64,000 nucleotides of DNA from Gillisia hiemivivida (GCF_007997295.1 NZ_VORY01000020.1:1-64000); one strand, 5' to 3'; counted from the first letter of the stretch, positions 17,725 through 26,937 are shown. The notes: a model not told the origin generated them from the letters alone. Numbers and translations: made by a program.

Positions 17725-18643
17725 TTGCGGGCGGAATTGTCGGAGTACTTGTCTTAGCCGGATAAAACATATGTACATCTCGCTGAGGGAAAGGAATGGT
17801 AATACCATTTATTCTAAACTTATGATCTATTTTAAACCTCAACTGACTTTTAATTTTAGGATCTACAAAGCTGTCTGTAACGAAAAAATGTAGGGAAAAA
17901 ACCAATGCCGAATCTCCAAAATCTTCGAAAAGCACGAAAGGTTCAGGCTTTTTAACAATTCCTGTTTGCTCTCTTGCACATTCCAATAATATTGCTTCAA
18001 CCCTTTCTGTATCGCTTCCATAGGCCACACCAACCTTAACAAATTCACGTGTAGATCTATGATTTTGAGTGTAATTGAATAAAATCTCACTTATAAATTT
18101 ATGATTAGGAATAATCATCACCTTATCATCTCGAGTAAGTACCCGAGTAGTTCTTAATTTAATGTTTATCACTCTTCCTACTCTTCCATCTATCTCTATA
18201 ATATCTCCTACCAAAAGAGATTTATCTACGATAATAAACAAACCTCCTATAACATCCTGAAAGAGTTCTTGCAACGCTAAACCAAGACCAACAAATAATG
18301 CTGCAGATGCAGTTAGAAGTACTGTAATATTGATTCCAGCTGAACTTAAGGTGACAATAATAACAATTAGATATACTAAGTATTTTATGAATTTAAATAC
18401 ACTTATAAATTTTAACTTATCATTTTCTTCAAGTTTCCTAGTCAAGAAAACGCGTGTTAACCTAAGTGCTATAGTGGTAATAACAAAAGTAAAAATCACT
18501 AAAAGAACTACCCCTACGGTTATATGCACTCCGTCTGTTTCTTCCCCCGTAAAAGGATAAAGGGTAATATTCAGGAAATCTTGGATCAAGCCCCAGATAT
18601 CTTGTTCTATCACTTCTTTAACTTTCTCTACTTTCCCTTGCAT
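17708..18643 (-). CDS. MscS-family mechanosensitive channel
   Basis: A 311-residue membrane protein with three N-terminal membrane segments (about 38-65, 80-105, 108-130). The conserved pore helix region ASAALFVGLGLALQELFQDV leads into the beta domain GDIIEIDGRVGRVINIKLRTT, both diagnostic for MscS. These channels open under membrane tension and release solutes on hypo-osmotic shock. The glycine/alanine packing of the pore helix is kept. It begins 3 bases after the permease stop and overlaps the DUF6268 gene, forming the middle of a five-gene operon. Confidence 0.93.
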   Translation of the reverse strand: MQGKVEKVKEVIEQDIWGLIQDFLNITLYPFTGEETDGVHITVGVVLLVIFTFVITTIALRLTRVFLTRKLEENDKLKFISVFKFIKYLVYLIVIIVTLSSAGINITVLLTASAALFVGLGLALQELFQDVIGGLFIIVDKSLLVGDIIEIDGRVGRVINIKLRTTRVLTRDDKVMIIPNHKFISEILFNYTQNHRSTREFVKVGVAYGSDTERVEAILLECAREQTGIVKKPEPFVLFEDFGDSALVFSLHFFVTDSFVDPKIKSQLRFKIDHKFRINGITIPFPQRDVHMFYPAKTSTPTIPPANEENT

Positions 18644-18646
18644 TAA

Positions 18647-19942
18647 TTAATATTTAATCCATTTATACAATTCTTTATAGGTAGGTTTCTTACCATACAT
18701 TAAAATTCCTACTCTGTAAATTTTAGCAGCCAACCACACTATACCAGCATTAGATACAAATAAGATAATTACAGAAATCGCTAGCTCATACCACGGCACT
18801 CCAAATGGAATTCGCATAAGCATAACAATGGGTGAGGTTAACGGGATCATAGAAAATATAGTAGAAACTGTCCCATGAGGATTTTCAATCACAGAGAAAA
18901 AACCAACATAGATCCCCAACATTAATGGTAAAATTATAGGGAACATAAATTGTTGCGTATCGGTTTCAGAATCTACTGCTGCCCCAATAGCAGCGTAAAT
19001 AGCACTATAAAGAAAGTAACCTCCTATAAAATATATCAGAAAAAAGATTATCAAAGTTAGAATAGGCAAGTTGGTAATATCTACTATTAGCTGTTGTATT
19101 TCTCCATTAGAAACCTGATCCATTTCTTGCATTTGCGGCTGCGCTTCCATCAAATCCATGCCGGTAAGAGACGAGGTTATAAATAAAAGAACAGTTCCTA
19201 AAACAACCCAAATAGTGAATTGGGTAATTCCTGCTAAAGAAGTTCCTATAATTTTCCCTAACATCAGTTGAATAGGTTTTACTGAAGAAATTATAATTTC
19301 GATTATTCTATTGGTCTTTTCCTCGATCACGCTTCGCATTACCATGTTTCCGTAGATAATAATGAACATCATTAGCAGATATCCTGCCGCACCTCCAAAT
19401 ATCATCTTTATATAATTGGACATTTTTGAAGTTCGCATCCCTTCAAAATTCTCTATACGAATGTCTACTTGTGCCTCTGCCGCTTTAATTTGTGAAATAT
19501 CCAAGCCCCGAGAAATAAGCTCTCGCGTAGTTAGGTTTTCTGAAATGGTGCGCTCAATCTGCCTTAGAATACCAATAGAAGGAGCTTCTTTCCCAAAGAA
19601 TCGGATAGATTTAGCCAGCTCTGCATTATCTTGGATGTTTGGAATATATAACACACCATAATACTCTTTTTCTTTTACTAATAATTTTGCCTCCTCTAGA
19701 GAAATAGAAGATACATCTACAAAATCTATCTCCTCCTTATTTTCGAATTCTCCTTTAAATAAGTCACTATCATCTTTAACTGCAATAGTATGGGTTTCAC
19801 TATTGTTAAGCATACTCAAGTAGGCGATCAAGGAGAACATTCCTACTAAAATTAGCGGGCTCAAAAAGGTCATCACAATAAAGGTCTTATTTCTTACCCT
19901 TGCCAGATACTCTCTTTGAATAATTAAGTTGAGGTTATTCAT
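18647..19942 (-). CDS. ABC transporter permease (NatB/ABC-2 type)
   Basis: A 431-residue permease with one N-terminal membrane segment, a large extracytoplasmic loop (about 50-170) and five to six C-terminal segments, the layout of ABC-2/NatB-type exporters. The start at 19942 (MNNLNLIIQREYL) overlaps the ATPase gene by 8 bases; a longer frame to 19972 would deepen the overlap without adding conserved sequence. It pairs with the ATPase just upstream. Relatives export Na+, drugs or lipids; the substrate is unknown. Confidence 0.88.
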   Translation of the reverse strand: MNNLNLIIQREYLARVRNKTFIVMTFLSPLILVGMFSLIAYLSMLNNSETHTIAVKDDSDLFKGEFENKEEIDFVDVSSISLEEAKLLVKEKEYYGVLYIPNIQDNAELAKSIRFFGKEAPSIGILRQIERTISENLTTRELISRGLDISQIKAAEAQVDIRIENFEGMRTSKMSNYIKMIFGGAAGYLLMMFIIIYGNMVMRSVIEEKTNRIIEIIISSVKPIQLMLGKIIGTSLAGITQFTIWVVLGTVLLFITSSLTGMDLMEAQPQMQEMDQVSNGEIQQLIVDITNLPILTLIIFFLIYFIGGYFLYSAIYAAIGAAVDSETDTQQFMFPIILPLMLGIYVGFFSVIENPHGTVSTIFSMIPLTSPIVMLMRIPFGVPWYELAISVIILFVSNAGIVWLAAKIYRVGILMYGKKPTYKELYKWIKY

Positions 19943-20864
19943 TTCTAGTAACGGTTTTAATAAAGATATCATTTACTGAGGGCACTACCTCTACAAAATG
20001 ATTAACTCTGGATTTTGTGATTAAATATTGTAAAAGATCGTTTGGCGACTCATTTGGTTTTATTTGAATACTCAATTTTAAATCGTCTGCAAGTGATTTA
20101 AACTGTGCTTTCCCAACCTTAAAATTGCTTTTTAATTCTGCTAACAACTCATTTTCGTTAAAAGGATTCATTCCCACTTCGAAAGTATTGGTTTTATGCG
20201 CTCTTTTAATATCGTCTACTTTTCCGTCCAATAATTTATTAGACTCATGGATCAATGCCATATAATCACATAATTCTTCTACACTTTCCATCCTGTGAGT
20301 AGAAAACAAGATTGTAGCACCTTCCTTCCGGAGTTGTAAGATCTCATTTTTAATAAGATCTGCATTTACAGGATCAAAACCACTAAAAGGTTCATCGAAG
20401 ATCAATAATTTTGGACGGTGAAGTACGGTGATAACAAATTGTACTTTCTGGGCCATCCCTTTGGAAAGCTCTTGGATCTTTTTATCCCACCAGTGCTTAA
20501 TGTCTAATTTGGTAAACCAATAATCCAATTGCTCTTTAGCTTCGGCCTTGGTTAAGCCTTTAAGTCTGGCAAGATAAAGCGCTTGTTCTCCAACCCTCAT
20601 AGATTTGTAGAGTCCGCGTTCCTCTGGCAAATATCCAATATGCCCCACATCATTTGGATGCAATGCTTTCCCATCTAGATATACCACTCCACTATCGGGC
20701 ATGGTTATTTGATTGATTATTCTTAGAAAAGTGGTCTTTCCCGCACCATTTGGCCCTAGCAGTCCGAAAATACTTTCTCTAGGGATATTGATGGAGACAT
20801 TATTTAGTGCAGTAAAATTGCCAAATTGTTTGCAAATATTTTCTGCAACCAGAAGATTATCCAT
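19935..20864 (-). CDS. ABC transporter ATP-binding protein (NatA-like)
   Basis: A 309-residue ATPase with Walker A GPNGAGKTT, the signature LSKGMAQKVQ, Walker B LLIFDEPFSGFDP and the H-loop STHRM. The C-terminal about 90 residues form the extra domain (DUF4162-like) common in NatA/CcmA-type exporters. First gene of the run permease, MscS, DUF6268 protein and response regulator, all spaced by overlaps or 3 bases. It energises the adjacent permease. Confidence 0.92.
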   Translation of the reverse strand: MDNLLVAENICKQFGNFTALNNVSINIPRESIFGLLGPNGAGKTTFLRIINQITMPDSGVVYLDGKALHPNDVGHIGYLPEERGLYKSMRVGEQALYLARLKGLTKAEAKEQLDYWFTKLDIKHWWDKKIQELSKGMAQKVQFVITVLHRPKLLIFDEPFSGFDPVNADLIKNEILQLRKEGATILFSTHRMESVEELCDYMALIHESNKLLDGKVDDIKRAHKTNTFEVGMNPFNENELLAELKSNFKVGKAQFKSLADDLKLSIQIKPNESPNDLLQYLITKSRVNHFVEVVPSVNDIFIKTVTRNE

Positions 20865-20943
20865 AAAAGTCTATTATCTCGTAAATATATTGAAATAGCG
20901 CAGAAATGCTTTTATATAGCTAAGATTTTATTTTCATTCAATA

Positions 20944-21093
20944 AAGAACCTCGGGGCAAGCCCACGAGGTATGACTTGGAAAATACTTTTAAAAATTCGA
21001 AGCAAGCCCGCCTGAATGAAATTCTTTTCGGGCAGGCCTCGGGGAACCTGCCCAGCCGGTCAGGCGGGTTAAACCCTCAATGAGGGATTAAAA
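20944..21093 (+). repeat. Mosaic palindromic repeat, copy 3
   Basis: Full-length copy with the plain GCAAGCCCACGAGGTATGA junction at the first site (no cassette), the GAATGAAATTCTTTTCGGGC cassette at the second and the CCCAGCCGGTCAGGCGGG cassette at the third, ending in CCCTCAATGAGGG. Confidence 0.85.
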
Positions 21094-21133
21094 CAAAAAC
21101 CCACCCTTAAAAATATTAAGGATGGGAAAAAAA
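21094..21133 (-). terminator. Second dnaJ terminator
   Basis: Hairpin with arms CCTTAA/TTAAGG plus CCCA/TGGG around an AAATA loop at 21100-21126. On the minus strand it is followed by a T run. It lies beyond the first dnaJ terminator. Confidence 0.6.
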
Positions 21134-21148
21134 TTGCTATGAAAAAGA

Positions 21149-21178
21149 AAAAGTATCACTAATTAAATTAGTGATACT
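21149..21178 (-). terminator. dnaJ terminator
   Basis: Perfect 12-base arms (AGTATCACTAAT and its complement) around a TAA loop at 21152-21178, 34 bases after the dnaJ stop. On the minus strand the hairpin is followed by TTTTTCTTTTTC. Confidence 0.75.
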
Positions 21179-21212
21179 CAAATATATAAAAATTATCTTA
21201 AAGTTTTCTTAA

Positions 21213-22346
21213 TTAAGAAAACATATCTTTCACTTTCTCAAAAAACGATTTATCGCTCTTTTCTGGATTAGGTTGAAAATTTTCATCTGTTGCCATCTTC
21301 TCAAAAAAGTCTTTTTGCTCTTTGTTGAGTACCCTTGGGGTCCAAACATTAACATGCACTAAAAGATCTCCCTTTCCATAACCATTAATGTTCGAGATAC
21401 CTTTACCACGAAGTCTCAATATTTTTCCAGACTGAACACCTTCATCTATTTTAATTCGCACTTTGCCTGAAACAGTATCTATTTCTTTACTTGCTCCTAA
21501 AACAGCTTCAGAATAGCTTATATAAAGATCGTAATGCAAATTATCTCCTTCACGTTGTAAAGTTGGGTGAGATTTTTCTTCAATAGCAACCAAAAGATCT
21601 CCTGGAACACCATTTCCTGGAGCCTCATTCCCTTTGTTTGAAACTTTTAATTGCATTCCATCCTCTACTCCTGCAGGAATTTTAATGGTTACAGTTTCTT
21701 CCGTTACCTTAAGTCCGTGAGCATCTGCATCTGCAGGTTTCTTATCTATAGTTTGGCCTGCACCACCACAAACTGTACATGGAGAAGCGGTTTGCATTCT
21801 ACCAAGAATAGTGTTTGTAATTCGGGTTACTTGCCCTGTTCCACTACAAGTAGAACAAGTTTTATAAGTAGTTCCTTCTGCTTGAACTTTACGCTTTACT
21901 TTTATTTTTTTCTCGGCACCGTTAGCAATCTCTTCCAGGGTTAAACTCACTCTAATACGTAAGTTACTCCCTTTAACACGCCTTTGGCCACCGCCGCTGA
22001 AGCCTCCAAAACCAGAGAATCCGCCGCCACCGCCGCCAAAACCACTTCCGAAAATGTCGCCAAATTGGCTGAATATGTCATCCATATTCATACCGGCTCC
22101 GCCACCGCCGCCGCCAAAACCACCGTCAAATGCTTGGTGTCCAAAACGATCGTATTTAGCACGCTTATCGTCATTGCTAAGAATTTCATATGCTTCCGCA
22201 GCCTTCTTAAAGGTTTCCTCTGCATTGGAATCGCCCGGGTTTTTATCGGGGTGAAACTCTATCGCTTTCTTTCTGTAAGCCTTTTTTATTTCAGCCTTCG
22301 TTGCACTTTTGCTTAATCCTAATATTTCGTAATAATCCTCTTTCAT
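21213..22346 (-). CDS. dnaJ: Chaperone DnaJ with a reduced zinc-finger domain
   Basis: A 377-residue Hsp40 co-chaperone that delivers substrates to DnaK and stimulates its ATPase. Domains: J domain (1-70, HPD at 32-34), Gly/Phe-rich linker (about 76-125), Cys-rich region (about 155-215) and two C-terminal substrate-binding barrels. Only two of the usual four CxxCxGxG motifs remain, at 164-171 (CSTCSGTG) and 190-197 (CTVCGGAG). By position they are motifs 2 and 3; motifs 1 and 4 are replaced by cysteine-free sequence. Zinc centre II should persist and centre I be lost. It follows grpE by 40 bases and is followed by two terminators. Confidence 0.95.
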   Translation of the reverse strand: MKEDYYEILGLSKSATKAEIKKAYRKKAIEFHPDKNPGDSNAEETFKKAAEAYEILSNDDKRAKYDRFGHQAFDGGFGGGGGGAGMNMDDIFSQFGDIFGSGFGGGGGGFSGFGGFSGGGQRRVKGSNLRIRVSLTLEEIANGAEKKIKVKRKVQAEGTTYKTCSTCSGTGQVTRITNTILGRMQTASPCTVCGGAGQTIDKKPADADAHGLKVTEETVTIKIPAGVEDGMQLKVSNKGNEAPGNGVPGDLLVAIEEKSHPTLQREGDNLHYDLYISYSEAVLGASKEIDTVSGKVRIKIDEGVQSGKILRLRGKGISNINGYGKGDLLVHVNVWTPRVLNKEQKDFFEKMATDENFQPNPEKSDKSFFEKVKDMFS

Positions 22347-22386
22347 TTTGTGATTTTGTAATTTTTAGTAGCGACTTAGATGTGAA

Positions 22387-22962
22387 TTATTTTCCTGTCA
22401 CCACTTTTGGATAGCGAATAATCTTTTCTCCAAGCATATATCCGCGCTCTACCACATCTACTATCTTCCCTTTCAGTTTATCTGAAGGAGCTGGAATTTG
22501 AGTGATTGCCTCGTGCATATCTGCATCAAAAACATCACCTTGCTTCACGTTCATTGGCTCTAAACCTTTATTAAGCAAAGTCTCATTAAATTTATTATAA
22601 ATAAGCTCTACTCCTTTAAGTAGGTTTTTGTCTTTAGCTTTTTTAATTTCATTCATCGCTCTGTCAAAATCGTCTAAAACGGGTAACATAGCTGACATAA
22701 CTTCTTGATTAGCGGTCTTGAATAACTCAATTCGCTCTTTAGAAGTACGTCTCTTAAAATTTTCGAATTCAGCGAAAAGCCTTAAAAATTTGTCTTTTTC
22801 CTTTTCAAGATCTGCTTTTAATTGATCATTCTCGGATAGCTGCTCTTCATCTGCTCCTGCCTCTACTTCCTCGATAGCATCGTCTAAAAGTTCTTCTATT
22901 TGATCTTTCACAGAATCCTTATTATTATCTTCACTATTATTGGTATCCTTATGTTTGTCCAT
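22387..22962 (-). CDS. grpE: Nucleotide exchange factor GrpE
   Basis: A protein of 191 residues with an acidic N-terminal tail, a long coiled coil (about 40-105) and a C-terminal beta domain containing GDVFDADMHEAITQIPA and VVERGYMLGEKIIRYPKVVV-like sequence, the GrpE signature. GrpE releases ADP from DnaK. I chose the ATG at 22962 (MDKHKDTN); an in-frame ATG at 22989 would add MHENKFCAT, which does not resemble family N-termini. grpE and dnaJ form a two-gene heat-shock operon; dnaK is not in the window. Confidence 0.94.
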   Translation of the reverse strand: MDKHKDTNNSEDNNKDSVKDQIEELLDDAIEEVEAGADEEQLSENDQLKADLEKEKDKFLRLFAEFENFKRRTSKERIELFKTANQEVMSAMLPVLDDFDRAMNEIKKAKDKNLLKGVELIYNKFNETLLNKGLEPMNVKQGDVFDADMHEAITQIPAPSDKLKGKIVDVVERGYMLGEKIIRYPKVVTGK

Positions 22963-23081
22963 TGTTGCGCAAAATTTGTTTTCATGCAAAGGACAAATTT
23001 GTTGCCAATCCTATTAAAATGTCAAAATGTCATCTGAAAAACTTTAATATATATTTATGAAAGGGGTGTTACTTAGCTTAT

Positions 23082-23089
23082 TAATTTTG
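23082..23089 (+). promoter_or_regulatory. Possible -7 element for the YceI gene
   Basis: TAATTTTG matches the Bacteroidota -7 consensus TAnnTTTG, 25 bases before the ATG at 23115. The -33 element is not clear. Confidence 0.4.
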
Positions 23090-23114
23090 CACTTCATTAA
23101 AAATTAAGTTTAAA

Positions 23115-23783
23115 ATGAAAAAAACAGTATTGAATATGTTTACAATTGCTGCAATAGGATTGGCAGTTGTGGGATGTAAAAACGAAAATAAAGAAGCTGA
23201 AACTACAGAAGCTCAAGAAGTTGCAAACGCAACAATGGAAGCTACTGTTTTTGAAGTAGACACTACTGCATCTGTGATTAACTGGCAAGGTGAGAAACCT
23301 ACAGGAACTCACACGGGAACTATCAAGTTACAAGAAGGAACTTTTAAGGCTAATGATAGCGTTATTGAAAGTGGAACTTTCGTAATTGATATGACCTCTA
23401 TTAAGGATACAGATCTTGAGGGAGACGATAAATTGAGTCTTGAAAATCACCTTAAAGGAACTGTAGAAGGTAAAGAAGGAGATTTCTTTAATGTAACTAA
23501 ATATCCTACTGGCACTTTTGAAGTTACTGGAGTTTCTGAAAAAGATGGAAAAACAATGTTACAAGGAAATCTTACTTTAAAAGATGTTACCAAAAATATT
23601 GAATTTCCTGTGACTATCAACATAAATGAGGACACTATGGAATTAACTAGTGAAAAATTCAATATTGATAGAACAAAATGGAATGTGAATTATGGTTCTA
23701 AATCTGTTTTTGATGGATTAGGAGATAAATTCATTAATGACGAGATCGAGCTTATGATTGAAGTAAAAGCTAAAAAAGCTTAA
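23115..23783 (+). CDS. YceI-family lipoprotein
   Basis: A 222-residue lipoprotein: the signal ends with the lipobox AVVGC and is followed by an acidic linker. The rest is a YceI lipocalin-like barrel (about 45-220), recognised by VINWQGEKPTGTHTGTI, the FNVTKYPTGTFEVTGV strand pair and the FNIDRTKWNVNYGS motif. YceI proteins bind isoprenoid-type lipids in a hydrophobic pocket; the ligand here is unknown. Monocistronic, with a strong terminator immediately after. Confidence 0.93.
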   Translation: MKKTVLNMFTIAAIGLAVVGCKNENKEAETTEAQEVANATMEATVFEVDTTASVINWQGEKPTGTHTGTIKLQEGTFKANDSVIESGTFVIDMTSIKDTDLEGDDKLSLENHLKGTVEGKEGDFFNVTKYPTGTFEVTGVSEKDGKTMLQGNLTLKDVTKNIEFPVTININEDTMELTSEKFNIDRTKWNVNYGSKSVFDGLGDKFINDEIELMIEVKAKKA

Positions 23784-23802
23784 TTTCCTTAAAAGATATA
23801 AA

Positions 23803-23834
23803 AAGAGGCTGCAAATTGCAGCCTCTTTTTTTTT
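23803..23834 (+). terminator. Intrinsic terminator after the YceI gene
   Basis: AGAGGCTGCAA/TTGCAGCCTCT hairpin followed by TTTTTTTT. The A-rich left side lets it act on the convergent gene as well. Confidence 0.9.
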
Positions 23835-24735
23835 ACAATAAATCCTCTAAAGCTTTAGTTAAGTTCTTATACTTAAACGTAAAGCCTGTATTTTCTATTT
23901 TATCTGAACTTACTAATTGACTAGATAAAACTACGGTAGACATATCTCCCAATGCTACCTTAAGAGCAATTGCAGGAACATTTGGTAACCACACATTTTT
24001 ATCTAATTGCTTAGCGATCCCATCCATTAATTCGGTATTTGTCACAGGATTAGGAGCTACCCCATTATATACACCTTCAAGATTATTCTCCAAAATGTGC
24101 ATATATAAGTTAGATAGATCTTCTATATGAATCCATGATTGCCATTGTTTACCGCTTCCAAATGCAGCACCTAAATTAAAATCTGCCGGCTCCTTCATTT
24201 TCTGTAAAGCCCCACCATTTTTTGCCAGTACTAAACCAGTACGCACTTTGGTAACTTTGATATTTAAATCTTTGAAAATATCTGCTGCTGCCTCCCATTT
24301 CTCTACAACTTCACCTAAAAAAGATTCATCTGTATTAGATTCATCTTCCGTGTAAAGTTTTTGCAAAGAGCTTGGATAAATACCTATAGCACTTGCAGAA
24401 ATAAATTGTGATATGGTCCTCTTTGAAGACTTTAAAGAGTTAAATAATAGTTTGGCAGTTTCCACTCTGCTATCTATTATCTCTTCTTTATAACTAGAAG
24501 TCCATCGCTTAGCGATATTGGCTCCAGCTAAATGTATAATTACATCTACATCATTTAGACATTTATCATCAATATCCTTTGTAGTAGGATCCCAATAAAA
24601 GCCTTTATAGTTTGATTTGTTTTCAATCTTATCTTTACTCGTAGTAAGGTAATTTACCTCAATTCCTTTTTCAATACATTTATCAGCGAGGTTTGAACCC
24701 ACTAATCCTGTAGCACCTGTAATTAAAACTCGCAT
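23833..24735 (-). CDS. TIGR01777-type SDR epimerase-like protein
   Basis: A 300-residue extended short-chain dehydrogenase/reductase. The nucleotide-binding motif GATGLVGSNL sits at the N-terminus. The LAGANIAKRWT motif and SASAIGIYPS (in place of a classical YxxxK site), together with the C-terminal WLPNVPAIALKVALGDM segment, place it in the TIGR01777/YfcH group. Members are often called nucleoside-diphosphate-sugar epimerases, but no reaction has been fixed for the group. It converges with the YceI gene and shares its terminator. Confidence 0.88.
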   Translation of the reverse strand: MRVLITGATGLVGSNLADKCIEKGIEVNYLTTSKDKIENKSNYKGFYWDPTTKDIDDKCLNDVDVIIHLAGANIAKRWTSSYKEEIIDSRVETAKLLFNSLKSSKRTISQFISASAIGIYPSSLQKLYTEDESNTDESFLGEVVEKWEAAADIFKDLNIKVTKVRTGLVLAKNGGALQKMKEPADFNLGAAFGSGKQWQSWIHIEDLSNLYMHILENNLEGVYNGVAPNPVTNTELMDGIAKQLDKNVWLPNVPAIALKVALGDMSTVVLSSQLVSSDKIENTGFTFKYKNLTKALEDLL

Positions 24736-24799
24736 ATTTTTTTGTTTGAAGTTAAATGAGAACTTAAATGAAAGCTAACATTTTCACTAGGTTTAACAG

Positions 24800-25483
24800 C
24801 TACAACTCTATTTTTTTTGTTGCTCTTAACATTTCTCGTTTTCCGGGAGGTCCAGGTAGGCGTTCTACGACAAATCCGACTTCTAACATTGCACGACGAA
24901 CACTACCTTTTGCCGCATAGGTTACCAAAGCTCCATTTGTCTTTAGTGCATTATACATTTTACTAAAAATCTGCACAGACCAAAGTTCCGGTTGGACTCT
25001 TGCTCCAAATGCATCAAAATAAATTAGATCATACATTTCATGATCTTCAATGTCTTGAAAGAATTTCTTCTGTTTTGTAAGTTTAAACCCTGATGTAATT
25101 TCCATTTCTACTTCCCATTGTGAAGAATGAATATCTTTAAAAAAACATTCAGCATTGGGATCTTTAAGTACTTCAACAAAATTCAATTTCTCAACTTCCT
25201 CCTTTGCCACAGGATATGCCTCTACACCGGTATATTTAATGGCGATATTTTGAGCAGATGCTTCCTCCCATGTAACCAAGGCATTTAACCCAGTACCAAA
25301 ACCAATTTCCAAGATGCTGATCTCGGTTTTGTTGGTGTTATTGATGTAAGGGATCAATCCTGTATTAATAAAAACATGTTTGGCTTCCTGTAAAGCTCCG
25401 TGTTTAGAATGATATTGCTCATTCCACTCTGGAATATGGATGGTAGAAGAACCGTCTCCAGTAATTATTATCTCTCTTTTCAA
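24800..25483 (-). CDS. mnmD: tRNA 5-methylaminomethyl-2-thiouridine methyltransferase MnmD
   Basis: A protein of 227 residues: a stand-alone SAM-dependent methyltransferase corresponding to the N-terminal half of E. coli MnmC, which completes wobble uridine 34 modification in tRNA. The SAM motif EIGFGTGLNALVTW, the YFDAFGARVQPELW motif and GPPGKREMLRA near the C-terminus are diagnostic. The oxidase half of MnmC is absent, as is usual outside Gammaproteobacteria. I chose TTG at 25483 because it gives the usual LKREIIITGDG start; the ATG at 25534 adds 17 hydrophobic residues unlike the family. Confidence 0.9.
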   Translation of the reverse strand: MKREIIITGDGSSTIHIPEWNEQYHSKHGALQEAKHVFINTGLIPYINNTNKTEISILEIGFGTGLNALVTWEEASAQNIAIKYTGVEAYPVAKEEVEKLNFVEVLKDPNAECFFKDIHSSQWEVEMEITSGFKLTKQKKFFQDIEDHEMYDLIYFDAFGARVQPELWSVQIFSKMYNALKTNGALVTYAAKGSVRRAMLEVGFVVERLPGPPGKREMLRATKKIEL

Positions 25484-25760
25484 ATCTCGAATATTGAATG
25501 GTAAAATTAAAGCAATTAAAATGCTTGGTCTCAAAAATCTATGATAAACTCACGTCTTGAAACCAAAGTCTTAGAAGAAGGTGGGAACAAATAGCTCTTT
25601 CATCAATAAAGAATAAATATAGAGGTGACTGATTTTCAGAATTTTGGCTATTTTGTATTGAAACAGCATTAAAATTAACGATTATTTTAGAAATCAATAA
25701 TAATTGTATAAAATTCTTGAAAATATTCTAGCAGTTGTTAATAATTTCAATCGATGTAAC

Positions 25761-25790
25761 TTTGATTTTGTTTTAATTTCGGTAAATTTG
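25761..25790 (+). promoter_or_regulatory. Bacteroidota-type promoter for ilvE
   Basis: TTTG at 25761-25764 and TAAATTTG at 25783-25790 are separated by 18 bases, a good match to the -33 TTTG / -7 TAnnTTTG promoter of Bacteroidota. The ATG follows 19 bases later. It is the clearest promoter in the window. Confidence 0.75.
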
Positions 25791-25809
25791 CAAATCTAAA
25801 ACAGATATA

Positions 25810-26880
25810 ATGAAAAACGATCCAACCATCGATATTGATATAAAAAGAGCCCCTACCTCTAAAATAGATTCAATAGATTTTGAAAATTTAAAATTTGGGC
25901 ACATTTTTACAGACCATATGATGACTTGTGATTATAAGGATGGATCTTGGCAGGCACCTAAAATAATGCCATACGGACCTATTTCCATGGAACCTTCTGC
26001 AAAGGTTTTTCATTATGGGCAAGCAGTATTTGAAGGAATGAAAGCCTTTAAAGATGATCAAGACCAGATCTGGATGTTTAGACCAAAAGATAATTTTAAC
26101 CGTATCAATATATCGGCTAAAAGAATGGCTATTCCCGAATTTCCGGAAGACTACTTTTTTACCGCACTAGATGCACTTTTAAAAATGGATAAAGACTGGA
26201 TTAAAAAAGGATTTGGAAATTCTCTTTATATAAGACCTTTTGTAATTGCAACTGAGCCTGGAGTTTCAGCCTCCCCAGGAACTAATTATAAATTTATGAT
26301 TATTTGCTCTCCTGCAAAATCATATTATAATGGAGAAGTGAGAGTGAAATTTTCTGAAGACTATAGCCGTGCTGCAGATGGTGGTGTTGGATTTGCGAAA
26401 GCTGCAGGAAATTATGGAGCACAATTCTATCCAACCAATTTGGCTAAGGAAGAAGGATACCAACAAATTATCTGGACAGATGCGAATACACATAGCTTCC
26501 TTGAAGAAGCTGGAACTATGAACATTTTCTTCAGAATTAATGACACATTGATAACAACTCCTACTAACGACCGAATTTTAGACGGAATTACTCGAAAAAG
26601 TTTGATCGCTCTAGCTGAAGAGAATAATATTAATGTTGAAATAAGAAAAGTTCCTGTTCAAGAAATTTTAGATGCTGCGAAGGAAGGAACTTTAAAAGAG
26701 ATCTTTGGAACTGGTACGGCCGCTACTGTTAACCCGATCTCTGGATTTGGCTATAAGGGCGATAAACATGAGTTACCTAAACTAACAGATTCTTATGCAA
26801 CTTTCTTTAAAGATAAATTGATGAAAATTCAATATAATTTAGCTGAAGATAAGCATGGTTGGAGATATTTAGTGAAATAA
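25810..26880 (+). CDS. ilvE: Branched-chain amino acid aminotransferase
   Basis: A 356-residue fold-type IV PLP enzyme that exchanges amino groups between leucine, isoleucine or valine and 2-oxoglutarate. The PLP lysine lies in GFAKAAGNYGA. The EEAGTMNIFF motif and the TPTNDRILDGITRKS loop that binds phosphate and the second substrate are present. Length and N-terminal extension match the mitochondrial-like BCAT group common in Bacteroidota. It is monocistronic with its own promoter and terminator. Confidence 0.94.
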   Translation: MKNDPTIDIDIKRAPTSKIDSIDFENLKFGHIFTDHMMTCDYKDGSWQAPKIMPYGPISMEPSAKVFHYGQAVFEGMKAFKDDQDQIWMFRPKDNFNRINISAKRMAIPEFPEDYFFTALDALLKMDKDWIKKGFGNSLYIRPFVIATEPGVSASPGTNYKFMIICSPAKSYYNGEVRVKFSEDYSRAADGGVGFAKAAGNYGAQFYPTNLAKEEGYQQIIWTDANTHSFLEEAGTMNIFFRINDTLITTPTNDRILDGITRKSLIALAEENNINVEIRKVPVQEILDAAKEGTLKEIFGTGTAATVNPISGFGYKGDKHELPKLTDSYATFFKDKLMKIQYNLAEDKHGWRYLVK

Positions 26881-26903
26881 TCTATCTACCACTTATAAAT
26901 ATT

Positions 26904-26937
26904 AAAAAAGCCTCGAAATTAATTTCGAGGCTTTTTT
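26904..26937 (+). terminator. ilvE terminator
   Basis: Near-perfect hairpin GCCTCGAAATT/AATTTCGAGGC with A6 before and T6 after, 24 bases beyond the stop; it can work in both directions. Confidence 0.9.
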
